Shown: positions 28,081 through 36,633 of the stretch, in pieces
How positions within the stretch are numbered: position 1 is the stretch's first letter
How the letters are laid out: the number at the start of each line of letters is the position of its first letter
Source of the DNA: DCFW01 sp963790715
GTDB lineage: Bacteria > Bacteroidota > Bacteroidia > Bacteroidales > Bacteroidaceae
Direction: 5' to 3'
DNA: 64,000 nt
Assembly (NCBI GenBank): GCA_963790715.1
Contig: CAWBPN010000018.1
Coordinates: forward strand, 496,001-560,000
Made by a program: the position numbers and the translations under genes
Notes under the pieces: generated by a model
Seen by the model: the letters and a program-made list of their open reading frames with translations, nothing else
Database searches by the model: none
What the model was told of the DNA's origin: nothing

Positions 28081-28129
28081 TAAGGCTGTCAATGCTTTGA
28101 TTATGACAGCCTTACATAAGCTTATGTAA
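28081..28129 (-). terminator. Terminator of the ribosomal operon with adjacent 18-bp palindrome
   Basis: TAAGGCTGTCA (28081-28091) pairs perfectly with TGACAGCCTTA (28104-28114). On the minus strand it is followed by TTTATTTACTAATTA. Just before it lies a perfect palindrome TTACATAAGCTTATGTAA (28112-28129), sharing three bases with the stem. The two hairpins are mutually exclusive at their edge. Position is directly after the rplQ stop. Confidence 0.8.
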
Positions 28130-28137
28130 ATTAAATT

Positions 28138-28752
28138 TTATTCAGCTTTCGATTCTTCAGGAGCTTGTTCTGTTGAGTTTTTTGTTTGTTCAGCCGGAGC
28201 TTCTTTTGCAGGTTCAGCTTCTTCTGTAGCTGGCTTTTCAGCAACTTCTGCAGGTTTCTCGGCAGCTTTAGTAGCAACTTCTTCAACAACTTGCGCGTCT
28301 TCAGCCTCTACTGTGTTTTCAGCTTTAACAGAAGATTTTCTTGAACGACGTGTATGAGTAGCCTTCTTTGCAACTTTATCTTTGCTCATGTTGTCATCAT
28401 AATCAACAAGTTCAATGAAGCACATATCCGCATTATCACCCAAACGTTTGCCTGTCTTGATGATACGCGTATAACCACCCGGACGCTCAGCTATCTTAAC
28501 AGAAATTCCCTTAAAAAGTTCCGTAACGGCGAATTTATCTTTTAAATTGCTAAAAACAACACGACGCGAATTAGTCGTATCATCCTTAGACTTTGTAATC
28601 AGAGGCTCAACAAATTTCCTCAACGCCTTGGCCTTAGCTACAGTAGTAGTAATTCTTTTGTGCTTTATCAGAGAGCAAGCCATGTTTGACAACATAGCAC
28701 CTCTGTGTGAAGCAGTACGGCCGAGGTGATTAAATTTTCTATTATGTCTCAT
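28138..28752 (-). CDS. rplQ: 50S ribosomal protein L17 with C-terminal extension
   Basis: L17, 204 residues, at the polypeptide exit region of the large subunit. The conserved core is residues 1-115, starting MRHNRKFNHLGRTASHRGAM. Residues about 130-204 are a low-complexity Ala/Glu/Lys tail (for example EVAEKPATEEAEPAKEAPAE) absent in E. coli L17 (127 residues) but usual in Bacteroidota. Last gene of the alpha cluster, 7 bases after rpoA, before the terminator. Confidence 0.96.
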   Translation of the reverse strand: MRHNRKFNHLGRTASHRGAMLSNMACSLIKHKRITTTVAKAKALRKFVEPLITKSKDDTTNSRRVVFSNLKDKFAVTELFKGISVKIAERPGGYTRIIKTGKRLGDNADMCFIELVDYDDNMSKDKVAKKATHTRRSRKSSVKAENTVEAEDAQVVEEVATKAAEKPAEVAEKPATEEAEPAKEAPAEQTKNSTEQAPEESKAE

Positions 28753-28759
28753 TTTATTA

Positions 28760-29753
28760 TTATTCTTTATCTAATTTATATTTTGAAATATCAGTTCCAA
28801 ACGATAGATTTAGACCGGCAAGCAAATCATCAAGCTCAGTAAGCGATTTCTTACCAAAGTTTCTGAACTTAAGAAGATCAGTTTTATTATATTGAACTAA
28901 ATCTCCAAGAGTCTCGACATCCGCTGCTTTCAAACAATTAAGAGCACGAACGGAAAGATCCATATCAACAAGTTTGGTTTTCAGCAACTGACGCATATGT
29001 AATACTTCCTCATCAAATTCTTCATTACCGTCCATTTCTGAATTTTCAAGAGTAATCTTTTCGTCAGAGAACAACATGAAATGATAAATCAGAATTTTAG
29101 CAGCTTCCTTTAATGCTTCTTTCGGATGAATAGAACCATCAGTGGTGATTTCAATAACTAATTTCTCATAGTCAGTCTTTTGTTCAACACGATAATTCTC
29201 AACCGAATATTTAACATTACGAATTGGAGTATAAATTGAATCAATAGGAATTACGTTAATATCGGTGCAAAATTCACGGTTCTCGTCAGCCGGAACATAA
29301 CCTCTGCCTTTGTTAATCGAAATATCTATTTGCATCGTAGCTTTTGAGTCTAAATGGCAAATAACTAATTCAGGATTTAACACTTCAAATCCAGTCAAAT
29401 ACTTACCAATATCACCGGCTTTGAATTCTTCTGAATTTTCAACCGTTATAGATACTTTTTCACTTTCAAACTCTTCAACAATTTGTTTAAAACGAACTTG
29501 TTTCAGGTTTAAAATAATGTTAGTAACATCTTCCTTAACACCGGGAACGGTAGAAAACTCATGTTCTACGCCTTCAATTCTAATGGTATTAATTGCATAT
29601 CCTTCAAGTGACGAGAGCAAGAATACGGCGAAAAGCATTACCAATGGTTATACCGAAACCAGGTTCAAGCGGACGAAATTCGAATTTGCCGAACTTGGCG
29701 TCAGCTTCCAACATTAATACTTTATCGGGTTTTTGAAATGCTAATATAGCCAT
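28760..29753 (-). CDS. rpoA: RNA polymerase alpha subunit (frame broken by +1 base)
   Basis: Alpha subunit; the N-terminal domain assembles the polymerase core and the C-terminal domain contacts DNA and activators. The gene begins at 29753 (MAILAFQKPDKVLML) and reads through FGITIGNAFRRI, then needs one base removed near 29618-29621 to continue into LLSSLEGYAINTIRIEGVEH. The corrected product is 330 residues, the expected length. The alpha-CTD lies at about 245-325 (LRALNCLKAADVETLGDLVQ region). The codon before the break gives Phe where the family has a near-invariant Leu (GNALRR). An essential gene cannot be broken, so a sequence error is most likely. Confidence 0.93.
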
Positions 29754-29765
29754 GTAATTAATTAA

Positions 29766-30374
29766 TTAATTTTTAGAATACAACTCAACAATTAAATGCT
29801 CTTTAATGTTTTCAGGAATATCTGTTCTGTCCGGAATATGCAAATATTTACCTGATTTGGAAGTTTCATCCCACTCCATCCATGGATACTTGCTGTGATT
29901 AAAGCCTGCTAAAGAATTAGCAATAACCTCCAATGATTTATCTTTTTCACGAACAGCTATTACTTGACCTGGAGCAACTGAGAAAGAAGGAATATTCACA
30001 ATGTTACCATTAACTGTTATATGTTTATGGCTCACCAGTTGACGAGCTGCTGCACGAGTAGGAGCTATACCTAAACGGAAAACCACATTATCAAGGCGGC
30101 TCTCGAGCAATTGAATCAATACCTCACCGGTAATTCCTTTTGTACCTTCAGCCTTCTCAAATAAATTGCGGAATTGTTTTTCTAAAACTCCATAAGTATA
30201 CTTAGCCTTTTGCTTTTCAGCAAGCATAACGCCATACTCAGAAGTTTTTCTTCTTCTTGAATTTCCATGTTGACCCGGAGGATAGCTTTTCTTTGATAAC
30301 ACCTTATCCGGACCAAAGATACCTTCACCGAATTTACGGGCAATTCTTGATTTTGGACCAATATATCTAGCCAT
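29766..30374 (-). CDS. rpsD: 30S ribosomal protein S4
   Basis: Primary 16S rRNA-binding protein of 202 residues; in several bacteria it represses its own operon. The S4 RNA-binding fold is at about 94-155 (LESRLDNVVFRLGIAPTRAAARQLVSHKHITVNG). The N-terminus (MARYIGPKSRIARKFGEG) lacks the four-Cys zinc site. It lies between rpsK and rpoA, with an unusually long 104-base gap upstream. Confidence 0.97.
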   Translation of the reverse strand: MARYIGPKSRIARKFGEGIFGPDKVLSKKSYPPGQHGNSRRRKTSEYGVMLAEKQKAKYTYGVLEKQFRNLFEKAEGTKGITGEVLIQLLESRLDNVVFRLGIAPTRAAARQLVSHKHITVNGNIVNIPSFSVAPGQVIAVREKDKSLEVIANSLAGFNHSKYPWMEWDETSKSGKYLHIPDRTDIPENIKEHLIVELYSKN

Positions 30375-30478
30375 TATATAATAATTTTATTAATTGCACT
30401 TTGTTTGTTGCGATTATCATTCATATTATGATAAATTACATGTAATCACAATAATATACAAAATGTTGTTCTTATTAA
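30375..30478 (-). promoter_or_regulatory. Structured leader upstream of rpsD
   Basis: The gap contains TTATCAT-N7-ATGATAA (30414-30434), a perfect 7-bp hairpin, and next to it the palindrome ATTACATGTAAT (30434-30445). In this otherwise compact operon the spacing is exceptional. A site for S4 autoregulation is plausible; no promoter box is visible. Confidence 0.35.
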
Positions 30479-30868
30479 TTAAACTCTACGTCTTTTTGGA
30501 GGACGACAACCGTTATGCGGAAGTGGAGTTACGTCAACAATTTCAGTAACTTCAATACCAGCACCATGTATTGTTCGAATTGCAGACTCACGACCGTTGC
30601 CCGGACCTTTTACATAAGCCTTAACTTTTCTCAAGCCAAGATCATATGCTACTTTAGCGCAATCCTGTGCTGCCATTTGAGCTGCATAAGGTGTATTCTT
30701 TTTTGAGCCCTTAAAACCCATCTTACCTGCTGAAGACCATGAAATTACCTGACCTTCGGTATTCGTCAAAGAAACAATGATGTTATTAAAAGATGAATGA
30801 ACATGTAATTGCCCATTAGCATCAACTCTTACATTCTTTTTCTTTGCTGCGACTGTTTTTTTTGCCAT
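30479..30868 (-). CDS. rpsK: 30S ribosomal protein S11
   Basis: 129 residues, platform of the small subunit. Diagnostic segments: VHSSFNNIIVSLTNTEGQVISWSSAGKMGFKGSKK and the C-terminal KGPGNGRESAIR and TPLPHNGCRPPKRRRV. It starts 8 bases after rpsM. Confidence 0.97.
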   Translation of the reverse strand: MAKKTVAAKKKNVRVDANGQLHVHSSFNNIIVSLTNTEGQVISWSSAGKMGFKGSKKNTPYAAQMAAQDCAKVAYDLGLRKVKAYVKGPGNGRESAIRTIHGAGIEVTEIVDVTPLPHNGCRPPKRRRV

Positions 30869-30876
30869 ATCAACTA

Positions 30877-31257
30877 CTATTTAGTAGCTTTCTTCTTGTT
30901 TGCAACCGTCTTCTTCTTTCCTTTACGCGTACGAGCATTGTTTTTTGTACTCTGTCCACGTACAGGTAAACCTAAACGATGACGTATGCCACGATAGCAA
31001 CCAATATCCATTAATCTTTTAATATTTAATTGAACTTCTGAACGAAGATCACCTTCAACTTTATACTCAGAACCAATAACCTCACGTATTTTAGCTGCTT
31101 GATCATCTGACCAATCCTTGACTTTAATGTCCTTATCTACTCCAGCCTTAGATAATATCTTTACTGAACTGTTACGACCTATACCAAAGATATAGGTCAA
31201 TGCTACCTCTCCTCTTTTATTCTGAGGTAAATCTACACCTACTATTCTTATAGCCAT
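30877..31257 (-). CDS. rpsM: 30S ribosomal protein S13
   Basis: 126 residues, head of the small subunit, forms a bridge to the large subunit. Seen: GVDLPQNKRGEVALTYIFGIG near the start and the basic C-terminal tail RGIRHRLGLPVRGQSTKNNARTRKG that reaches tRNA. First gene after rpmJ in the alpha cluster. Confidence 0.97.
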   Translation of the reverse strand: MAIRIVGVDLPQNKRGEVALTYIFGIGRNSSVKILSKAGVDKDIKVKDWSDDQAAKIREVIGSEYKVEGDLRSEVQLNIKRLMDIGCYRGIRHRLGLPVRGQSTKNNARTRKGKKKTVANKKKATK

Positions 31258-31293
31258 ATACTTAATTATTTTTCTTACAAAAATAAAAAATTA

Positions 31294-31410
31294 TCATCCT
31301 TGACGTTGTTTGAACTTAGGATTTTTCTTGTTAATTACATACAAACGACCCTTGCGTCTTACTATTTTACATTCAGGGGTGCGTTTCTTAACTGATGCTT
31401 TTACTTTCAT
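31294..31410 (-). CDS. rpmJ: 50S ribosomal protein L36
   Basis: 38 residues (MKVKASVKKRTPECKIVRRK, then GRLYVINKKNPKFKQRQG). It retains one Cys only, so it is the zinc-free (C-minus) form. It sits 8 bases after infA and before rpsM, its conserved place. Confidence 0.95.
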   Translation of the reverse strand: MKVKASVKKRTPECKIVRRKGRLYVINKKNPKFKQRQG

Positions 31411-31418
31411 ATCTCTTA

Positions 31419-31637
31419 TTATTTATATCTAAATACAATTCTTCCTTTTGATAAATCATAAGGAGACATTTCAACACGTACCTTATCACCAGGCAAAATC
31501 TTTATGTAATGCATGCGCATCTTGCCTGAGATATGAGCCGTTATTTCATGACCATTTTCTAACTCAACGTGAAACATTGCATTAGATAATGCTTCAACGA
31601 TTACTCCATCTTGTTCGATTGCCGACTGTTTCACCAT
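31419..31637 (-). CDS. infA: Translation initiation factor IF-1
   Basis: 72-residue OB-fold protein that occupies the A site of the 30S subunit during initiation. Sequence is typical: MVKQSAIEQDGVIVEALSNA, then FHVELENGHEITAHISGKMR and a YDLSKGRIVFRYK end. It follows map by 3 bases. Confidence 0.97.
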   Translation of the reverse strand: MVKQSAIEQDGVIVEALSNAMFHVELENGHEITAHISGKMRMHYIKILPGDKVRVEMSPYDLSKGRIVFRYK

Positions 31638-31640
31638 AAA

Positions 31641-32438
31641 TTATACTGCGTTACTTTCTAATACTTTTTCAATAAAATCAAAAGATGATAATATATCTGC
31701 TCCCTCTTTTCTTATAGCAATTGTATGCTCATAATGAGTAGCAAAGCCTCCATCAATCATTGAAATAGACCAGCCATCATTTCCTTTGCATATTTGCCTT
31801 GAATGCTGCGCAATCATTGGCTCTATCGTTACACACATGCCATTCTTCAACATCTCTCCCTCTCCTTTTTTACCATAATTAGGGACATTCGGGCTCTCAT
31901 ATAGATCTTTACCTATACCATGACCGACTAATTCTCTAATCACTTCAAAACCATTACCTTCAACTTCATTTTGAATAGCATAACTTATATCTCCGATATG
32001 ATGACCAATTACTGCTTGCTGTATTCCGGAATAAAGACTCATTTTGGCGACTTGCAACATTTTCTTGATTTCGGGTTTAACTTCACCAACACAAAAGGTG
32101 TAGCAAGATTCTCCGCCAAAGCCTTTAAATAAAACACCACATTCAATAGATACTATATCACCATCTTGCAAGTACCTGTCACTTGGTACACCATTTACAA
32201 CCACTTCATTAACCGATGTGCATATAGATCCCGGAAAAGATGTTACATAATAATTGGGGAAAGTTTGAAAAGCCGAAACGCCACCATTGTCTCTAATATA
32301 TTCATCTGCAATATTATTCAACTGTTTTGTTGTAATTCCGGGTTTAACTTCTTTAGCAAGTTCACCAAGCGTTTTTGCAACCAGTAAATTTGCTTCCCTC
32401 AGCATTTCTATTTCATCATCCGTTTTAAGAATAATCAT
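31641..32438 (-). CDS. map: Type I methionine aminopeptidase with Glu at two metal positions
   Basis: Cytoplasmic metallo-enzyme of 265 residues that removes the initiator Met. I use the second of two adjacent Met codons (MIILKTDDEIEML), the usual start. Family signatures are present: ELVGHGIGKDLYESPNVPNYG (His173), VTIEPMI (Glu206) and HYEHTIAI (Glu237). However, the two ligands that are Asp in the family (E. coli Asp97 and Asp108) are Glu99 and Glu110 here (DIVSIECG and GFGGESCYTF). The codons are GAA at both places. The substitutions are conservative, and the enzyme may work with altered metal preference or reduced rate. A second copy elsewhere is possible. Located between secY and infA, the normal place. 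Confidence 0.92.
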   Translation of the reverse strand: MIILKTDDEIEMLREANLLVAKTLGELAKEVKPGITTKQLNNIADEYIRDNGGVSAFQTFPNYYVTSFPGSICTSVNEVVVNGVPSDRYLQDGDIVSIECGVLFKGFGGESCYTFCVGEVKPEIKKMLQVAKMSLYSGIQQAVIGHHIGDISYAIQNEVEGNGFEVIRELVGHGIGKDLYESPNVPNYGKKGEGEMLKNGMCVTIEPMIAQHSRQICKGNDGWSISMIDGGFATHYEHTIAIRKEGADILSSFDFIEKVLESNAV

Positions 32439-32449
32439 CACACAAGAAA

Positions 32450-33787
32450 TCAGGCAGTAACGCCGCTTCGTCCTTTAATTCTTCCCGATTTCAACAGCCC
32501 GTCATAGTGTCTCATCAACAGATAGCTCTCTACTTGTTGCAAAGTATCAAGAACTACACCGACAATGATCAATAATGATGTTCCACCAAAGAATTGCGCA
32601 AATTCTTGTTTTACGCCAAAAACACCAGCAAACGCCGGCATAATGGCTACAGCCGCCAAGAACAAAGATCCTGGGAAAGTAATCTTTGACATAATATCAT
32701 CAATATACTCAGCAGTAGGTTTGCCAGGTTTTATTCCTGGAATAAATCCATTATTCCGTTTCATATCCTCAGCCATCTGATTAGGGTTAATCGTCACAGC
32801 CGTATAAAAATACGTAAAGAAGATTATCAAAACAGCAAAAATGAAGTTATACCAAAAACTCGTAGGTGAAGTCAATGCGCGGGCAAAACCTGTTGCATCA
32901 GCCACGTTTGAATAACCTACTATAGCTAACGGAATAAACATTAAAGCTTGTGCAAATATAATAGGCATTACATTTGCTGCGTATATTTTCAATGGAATAT
33001 ATTGACGAGCTCCGCCATATTGTTTTGTACCAACAACCTGTTTTGCATATTGAACAGGAACTTTACGAGTACCTTCAACCAACAAAATAGCTGCAGCGAT
33101 AACCAACAACATGAATACTATTTCTATTAAGAAACTAACTAATCCTCCGGCTTTCTCAGACATACGGGAAATAACCTCTTGACCCAATGCAACAGGGAAA
33201 CGAGCAATAATTCCCACTAAGATAATGAATGATATACCATTTCCAATGCCTTTATCTGTGATTCTTTCACCCAACCAAAGAATGAACATACTACCGGCTG
33301 CCAAAATAATGGTAGAGGTAATCATAAAAAATGTCCAATTTAATGATGAGTTAAAAGACGCACCTGCTTGCATTTTCAAATTAATCAAGTAAGAAGGAGC
33401 CTGAAATACTAAAATAAAAATCGTCAGATAACGTGTATACTGATTCATTTTTCTAGTACCACTCTCACCCTCACGTTGTAATTTTTGGAAATAAGGTACT
33501 GCAATGCCAAGTAACTGAATTACAATGGAAGCAGAAATATAAGGCATAATACCCAAAGCAAAAATTGATGCGTGTGAGAATGCACCTCCCGAGAACATAT
33601 TCAACAAGGATAATAAACCTTGGCTTGTCTGTTTTTGAAGATTAGCCAACATGTTAGGATCAATGCCGGGTAACACGATAAATGAGCCAAATCTGTACAC
33701 CGCAACGAATAAAGTGGTAATGAGGATCCTTTTTCTCAGATCCTCAACCTTCCATATATTCTTTAATGCTTCAATTACTTTTCTCAT
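32450..33787 (-). CDS. secY: Protein translocase subunit SecY
   Basis: Central channel of the Sec translocon; 445 residues with ten membrane helices. Recognisable parts: N-terminal IWKVEDLRKRILITTLFVAVYR, the plug region LSLLNMFSGGAFSHASIFALGIMPYISASI, the cytoplasmic loop GTRKVPVQYA, and NGFIPGIKPGKPTAEYIDDIM before helix 8. It starts 7 bases after rplO, as in other spc operons. No frame errors. Confidence 0.97.
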   Translation of the reverse strand: MRKVIEALKNIWKVEDLRKRILITTLFVAVYRFGSFIVLPGIDPNMLANLQKQTSQGLLSLLNMFSGGAFSHASIFALGIMPYISASIVIQLLGIAVPYFQKLQREGESGTRKMNQYTRYLTIFILVFQAPSYLINLKMQAGASFNSSLNWTFFMITSTIILAAGSMFILWLGERITDKGIGNGISFIILVGIIARFPVALGQEVISRMSEKAGGLVSFLIEIVFMLLVIAAAILLVEGTRKVPVQYAKQVVGTKQYGGARQYIPLKIYAANVMPIIFAQALMFIPLAIVGYSNVADATGFARALTSPTSFWYNFIFAVLIIFFTYFYTAVTINPNQMAEDMKRNNGFIPGIKPGKPTAEYIDDIMSKITFPGSLFLAAVAIMPAFAGVFGVKQEFAQFFGGTSLLIIVGVVLDTLQQVESYLLMRHYDGLLKSGRIKGRSGVTA

Positions 33788-33794
33788 ATCTTAA

Positions 33795-34241
33795 TTAGAG
33801 TTTTATGGCATTACCACCGGCAGCTTCAATTGCACTAATCGCAGTTTTAGAAAAAGCGTTTGCTTCAATATCCAATTTGTTTTTCAAACTGCCATTACCT
33901 AAGATTTTCACTAATTCTTTTGAAGATACAAAACCAGCCTTTACAAAATCTTGAATACCAATTTTTGTCAAATTGTTTTTCTCGGCTAAACTTTGTATTG
34001 CATCCAAATTAACTACTCTATATTCTATACGATTAATATTTTTGAAACCGAACTTAGGCACACGTCTTTGCAGAGGCATCTGACCTCCTTCGAAACCGAC
34101 TTTCTGATGATAACCGGATCTTTGCTTTGCACCTTTATGACCTCTTGTTGATGTTCCGCCCATTCCAGAACCCTGTCCTCGACCGATTCTTCTTCTTGAA
34201 TGTGTAGAACCAACAGCTGGTTTTAAATTACTTAAGTCCAT
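33795..34241 (-). CDS. rplO: 50S ribosomal protein L15
   Basis: 148 residues, late-assembly protein of the large subunit. The Gly/Arg-rich N-terminal arm (THSRRRIGRGQGSGMGGTSTRGHKGAKQRSG) and RRVPKFGFKN are diagnostic. Confidence 0.97.
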   Translation of the reverse strand: MDLSNLKPAVGSTHSRRRIGRGQGSGMGGTSTRGHKGAKQRSGYHQKVGFEGGQMPLQRRVPKFGFKNINRIEYRVVNLDAIQSLAEKNNLTKIGIQDFVKAGFVSSKELVKILGNGSLKNKLDIEANAFSKTAISAIEAAGGNAIKL

Positions 34242-34270
34242 ATCTTATTATTTTACTTATTCAACAATAA

Positions 34271-34447
34271 TTAATCAACAACTTTTACCAAATGAGAAAC
34301 TTTATTTACTTCACCCATAACAGAAGGTGTTGCTTCAAGTTCAACTACCTGATTAAGTTTGTGAAGTCCTAATGAATCCAAAGTTCTTTTCTGATCCTTT
34401 GGAGCTCCAATTCTACTTTTTATCTGTTTAATCTTGACCGTTGACAT
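34271..34447 (-). CDS. rpmD: 50S ribosomal protein L30
   Basis: 58 residues: MSTVKIKQIKSRIGAPKDQK, then RTLDSLGLHKLNQVVELEAT and a short end. It carries the L30 ferredoxin-like pattern IGAPKDQKRTLDSLGL. Between rpsE and rplO, its conserved place. Confidence 0.95.
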   Translation of the reverse strand: MSTVKIKQIKSRIGAPKDQKRTLDSLGLHKLNQVVELEATPSVMGEVNKVSHLVKVVD

Positions 34448-34461
34448 AATATATACCTTTT

Positions 34462-34977
34462 TTATCCTCTAAAAACTTTTTCCATACTAATTCCACGGTT
34501 ATGAGCAACAGTTCTTGCATCTCTCATTTCACTTAAAGCCTTTATAGTTGCCTTAACCAAATTATGAGGGTTCGAAGAACCTTTAGCCTTTGCCAACACG
34601 TCAGTAATACCAACACTCTCCAATACGGCACGCATAGCACCACCGGCTACCACACCGGTACCTTGTGATGCAGGTTTGATAAATACCTCTGCACCACTGA
34701 ATGTAGCTGTTTGTTCATGAGGAACTGTGCCTTTTAGTACAGGTACACGAATAAGATTCTTTTTAGCAGACTCAACGCCTTTAGCAATAGCAGCTGTTAC
34801 TTCACCGGCCTTACCTAAGCCCCAACCAACTACGCCGTCTTCATTCCCTACAACTACAAGAGCAGAGAACGTCATGTTTCTACCTCCTTTAGTTACTTTG
34901 GTAACGCGATTAATAGCAACTAATCTATCTTTTAATTCAATATCGCTCGATATTCTTACTTTATTTGGCATATTCAT
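34462..34977 (-). CDS. rpsE: 30S ribosomal protein S5
   Basis: 171 residues, involved in decoding accuracy. Double-stranded RNA-binding N-domain (ELKDRLVAINRVTKVTKGGR, then FSALVVVGNEDGVVGWGLGKA) and C-terminal domain (GTGVVAGGAMRAVLESVGITD). The ATG overlaps the rplR stop (TAATG). Confidence 0.96.
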   Translation of the reverse strand: MNMPNKVRISSDIELKDRLVAINRVTKVTKGGRNMTFSALVVVGNEDGVVGWGLGKAGEVTAAIAKGVESAKKNLIRVPVLKGTVPHEQTATFSGAEVFIKPASQGTGVVAGGAMRAVLESVGITDVLAKAKGSSNPHNLVKATIKALSEMRDARTVAHNRGISMEKVFRG

Positions 34978-35318
34978 TAAAAATTAAGTCCACCCTTACG
35001 AGCAGCGTCAGCCACTTCTTTAATTCTTCCATGATAGAGATAACCATTACGATCAAAAATCACGGAAACAATTCCTGCTTCCTTGGCTTTCTCAGCAATA
35101 AGTTGTCCGACTTTCTCAGATTTTTCCTTATTAGATATTTCTCCCAGCTTCAAAGATGAAGCAGAAGCTAATGTCTTTTTAGCCTGATCATCAATTATTT
35201 GTGCGTATATTTGTTTATTACTTCTAAATACACTCATACGAGGACGTCCGGCAGTACCGGATATTTTATTACGTACTCTATATTTTATCTTCGTTCTTCT
35301 TTCTGTTTTTGTTATCAT
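34977..35318 (-). CDS. rplR: 50S ribosomal protein L18
   Basis: 113 residues, binds 5S rRNA. Signature GTAGRPRMSVFRSNKQIYAQIIDD and the end FDRNGYLYHGRIKEVADAARKGG. One-base overlap with rpsE. Confidence 0.96.
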   Translation of the reverse strand: MITKTERRTKIKYRVRNKISGTAGRPRMSVFRSNKQIYAQIIDDQAKKTLASASSLKLGEISNKEKSEKVGQLIAEKAKEAGIVSVIFDRNGYLYHGRIKEVADAARKGGLNF

Positions 35319-35339
35319 GATAATACAAATTTTTCAAAA

Positions 35340-35894
35340 TTACTTAGCCGTTGCTGACTTACCAGATTTTCTACGAATTTCCTCACCAACAAACTTAACA
35401 CCTTTACCTTTATACGGTTCAGGCATACGAAAAGAACGCAGCTTTGCACAAATATGTCCAAGTAACTGTTTGTCACAACTTTCCAATGTAATAAGAGGAT
35501 TTTTATTTCTCTCAGACTTGGTAGTCACTTTTACCTCATCAGGCAATTCAATAAAAATATTATGTGTATATCCTAAAGCCAATTCAATAATATTACCTTT
35601 ATTCGATGCACGATATCCTACGCCGACAAGTTCAAGTTCTTTAGTATAGCCTTTAGAAACTCCAACGACCATATTATTTATTAATGCTCTATATAAACCG
35701 TGATATGCTTTTGTTTGCTTTTCTTCATTACTGCGGGAAAGAGCAACTTTGCCACCAGATATTTCAACGGTTATAGAAGGATCGACACTTTGTACCAAAT
35801 TGCCTTTTGGGCCAGTAACTGTTACGATATTATTCTTGCAAACGACTGTAACACCTGCCGGAACTTCTATTGGTAATTTTCCTATTCTAGACAT
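35340..35894 (-). CDS. rplF: 50S ribosomal protein L6
   Basis: 184 residues, two tandem L6 folds near the factor-binding site. It starts MSRIGKLPIEVPAGV and ends with the conserved RMPEPYKGKGVKFVGEEIRRKSGKSA. Confidence 0.97.
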   Translation of the reverse strand: MSRIGKLPIEVPAGVTVVCKNNIVTVTGPKGNLVQSVDPSITVEISGGKVALSRSNEEKQTKAYHGLYRALINNMVVGVSKGYTKELELVGVGYRASNKGNIIELALGYTHNIFIELPDEVKVTTKSERNKNPLITLESCDKQLLGHICAKLRSFRMPEPYKGKGVKFVGEEIRRKSGKSATAK

Positions 35895-35912
35895 AACTTA
35901 ATCCTCCACTCA

Positions 35913-36308
35913 TTAATAAACGTAACATAACACCTCACCGCCAACCTTAAGGTCTGCAGCTTCTTTATTGGTCATAACACCTTTAGAAGTAGATATTATA
36001 GCTATACCTAAACCATTGATTACTCTCGGCATTTTCTTATAACCTGTATACTGACGCATACCCGGAGAAGATATTCTTATTAACTTTTTGATCGCGCTTG
36101 ATTTACTAACCGGATCAAATTTCAAGGCAACTTTTATAGTACCTTGTGGACCATCTTCTACAAACTTATAATTAAGAATGTATCCCTTCTCAAAAAGGAT
36201 TTTAGTAATTTCCTTTTTAAGATTTGAGGCTGGAATTTCTACCACGCGATGTTTAGCACATATCGCATTTCTCAGTCTCGTCAAATAATCTGCTATTGGA
36301 TCTGTCAT
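35913..36308 (-). CDS. rpsH: 30S ribosomal protein S8
   Basis: 131 residues, binds helix 21 of 16S rRNA; in E. coli it also represses the spc operon. It begins MTDPIADYLTRLRNA and ends with GLGIAIISTSKGVMTNKEAADLKVGGEVLCYVY. Confidence 0.97.
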   Translation of the reverse strand: MTDPIADYLTRLRNAICAKHRVVEIPASNLKKEITKILFEKGYILNYKFVEDGPQGTIKVALKFDPVSKSSAIKKLIRISSPGMRQYTGYKKMPRVINGLGIAIISTSKGVMTNKEAADLKVGGEVLCYVY

Positions 36309-36359
36309 ATAATTAAATTAAATTAATCAGGTCTCACCTGATAATATTTAAACAATAAT

Positions 36360-36629
36360 TTACCAGCTTGCTTTCTTAACACCCGGGATTAAACCGTTAG
36401 ATGCCATTTCACGAAATTGAATTCTTGAAATGCCAAACTGACGAATATATCCTTTTGGACGTCCGGTAATTTTACAACGATTGTGTAAACGTACTGGTGA
36501 AGCATTTTTTGGAATAGCTTGGAGAGCTTCATAATCGCCTGCTTTCTTCAAGGCGGCACGTTTAGCAGCATATTTAGCTACCAACTTTTCTCTTTTCACT
36601 TCGCGCGCTTTCATTGATTCTTTTGCCAT
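36360..36629 (-). CDS. rpsN: 30S ribosomal protein S14, zinc-free form
   Basis: 89 residues; the single Cys in HNRCKITGRPKGYIRQFGISR shows the long, zinc-independent form rather than the four-Cys short form. A 51-base gap precedes rpsH, wider than most here. Confidence 0.97.
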   Translation of the reverse strand: MAKESMKAREVKREKLVAKYAAKRAALKKAGDYEALQAIPKNASPVRLHNRCKITGRPKGYIRQFGISRIQFREMASNGLIPGVKKASW

Positions 36630-36633
36630 AATC

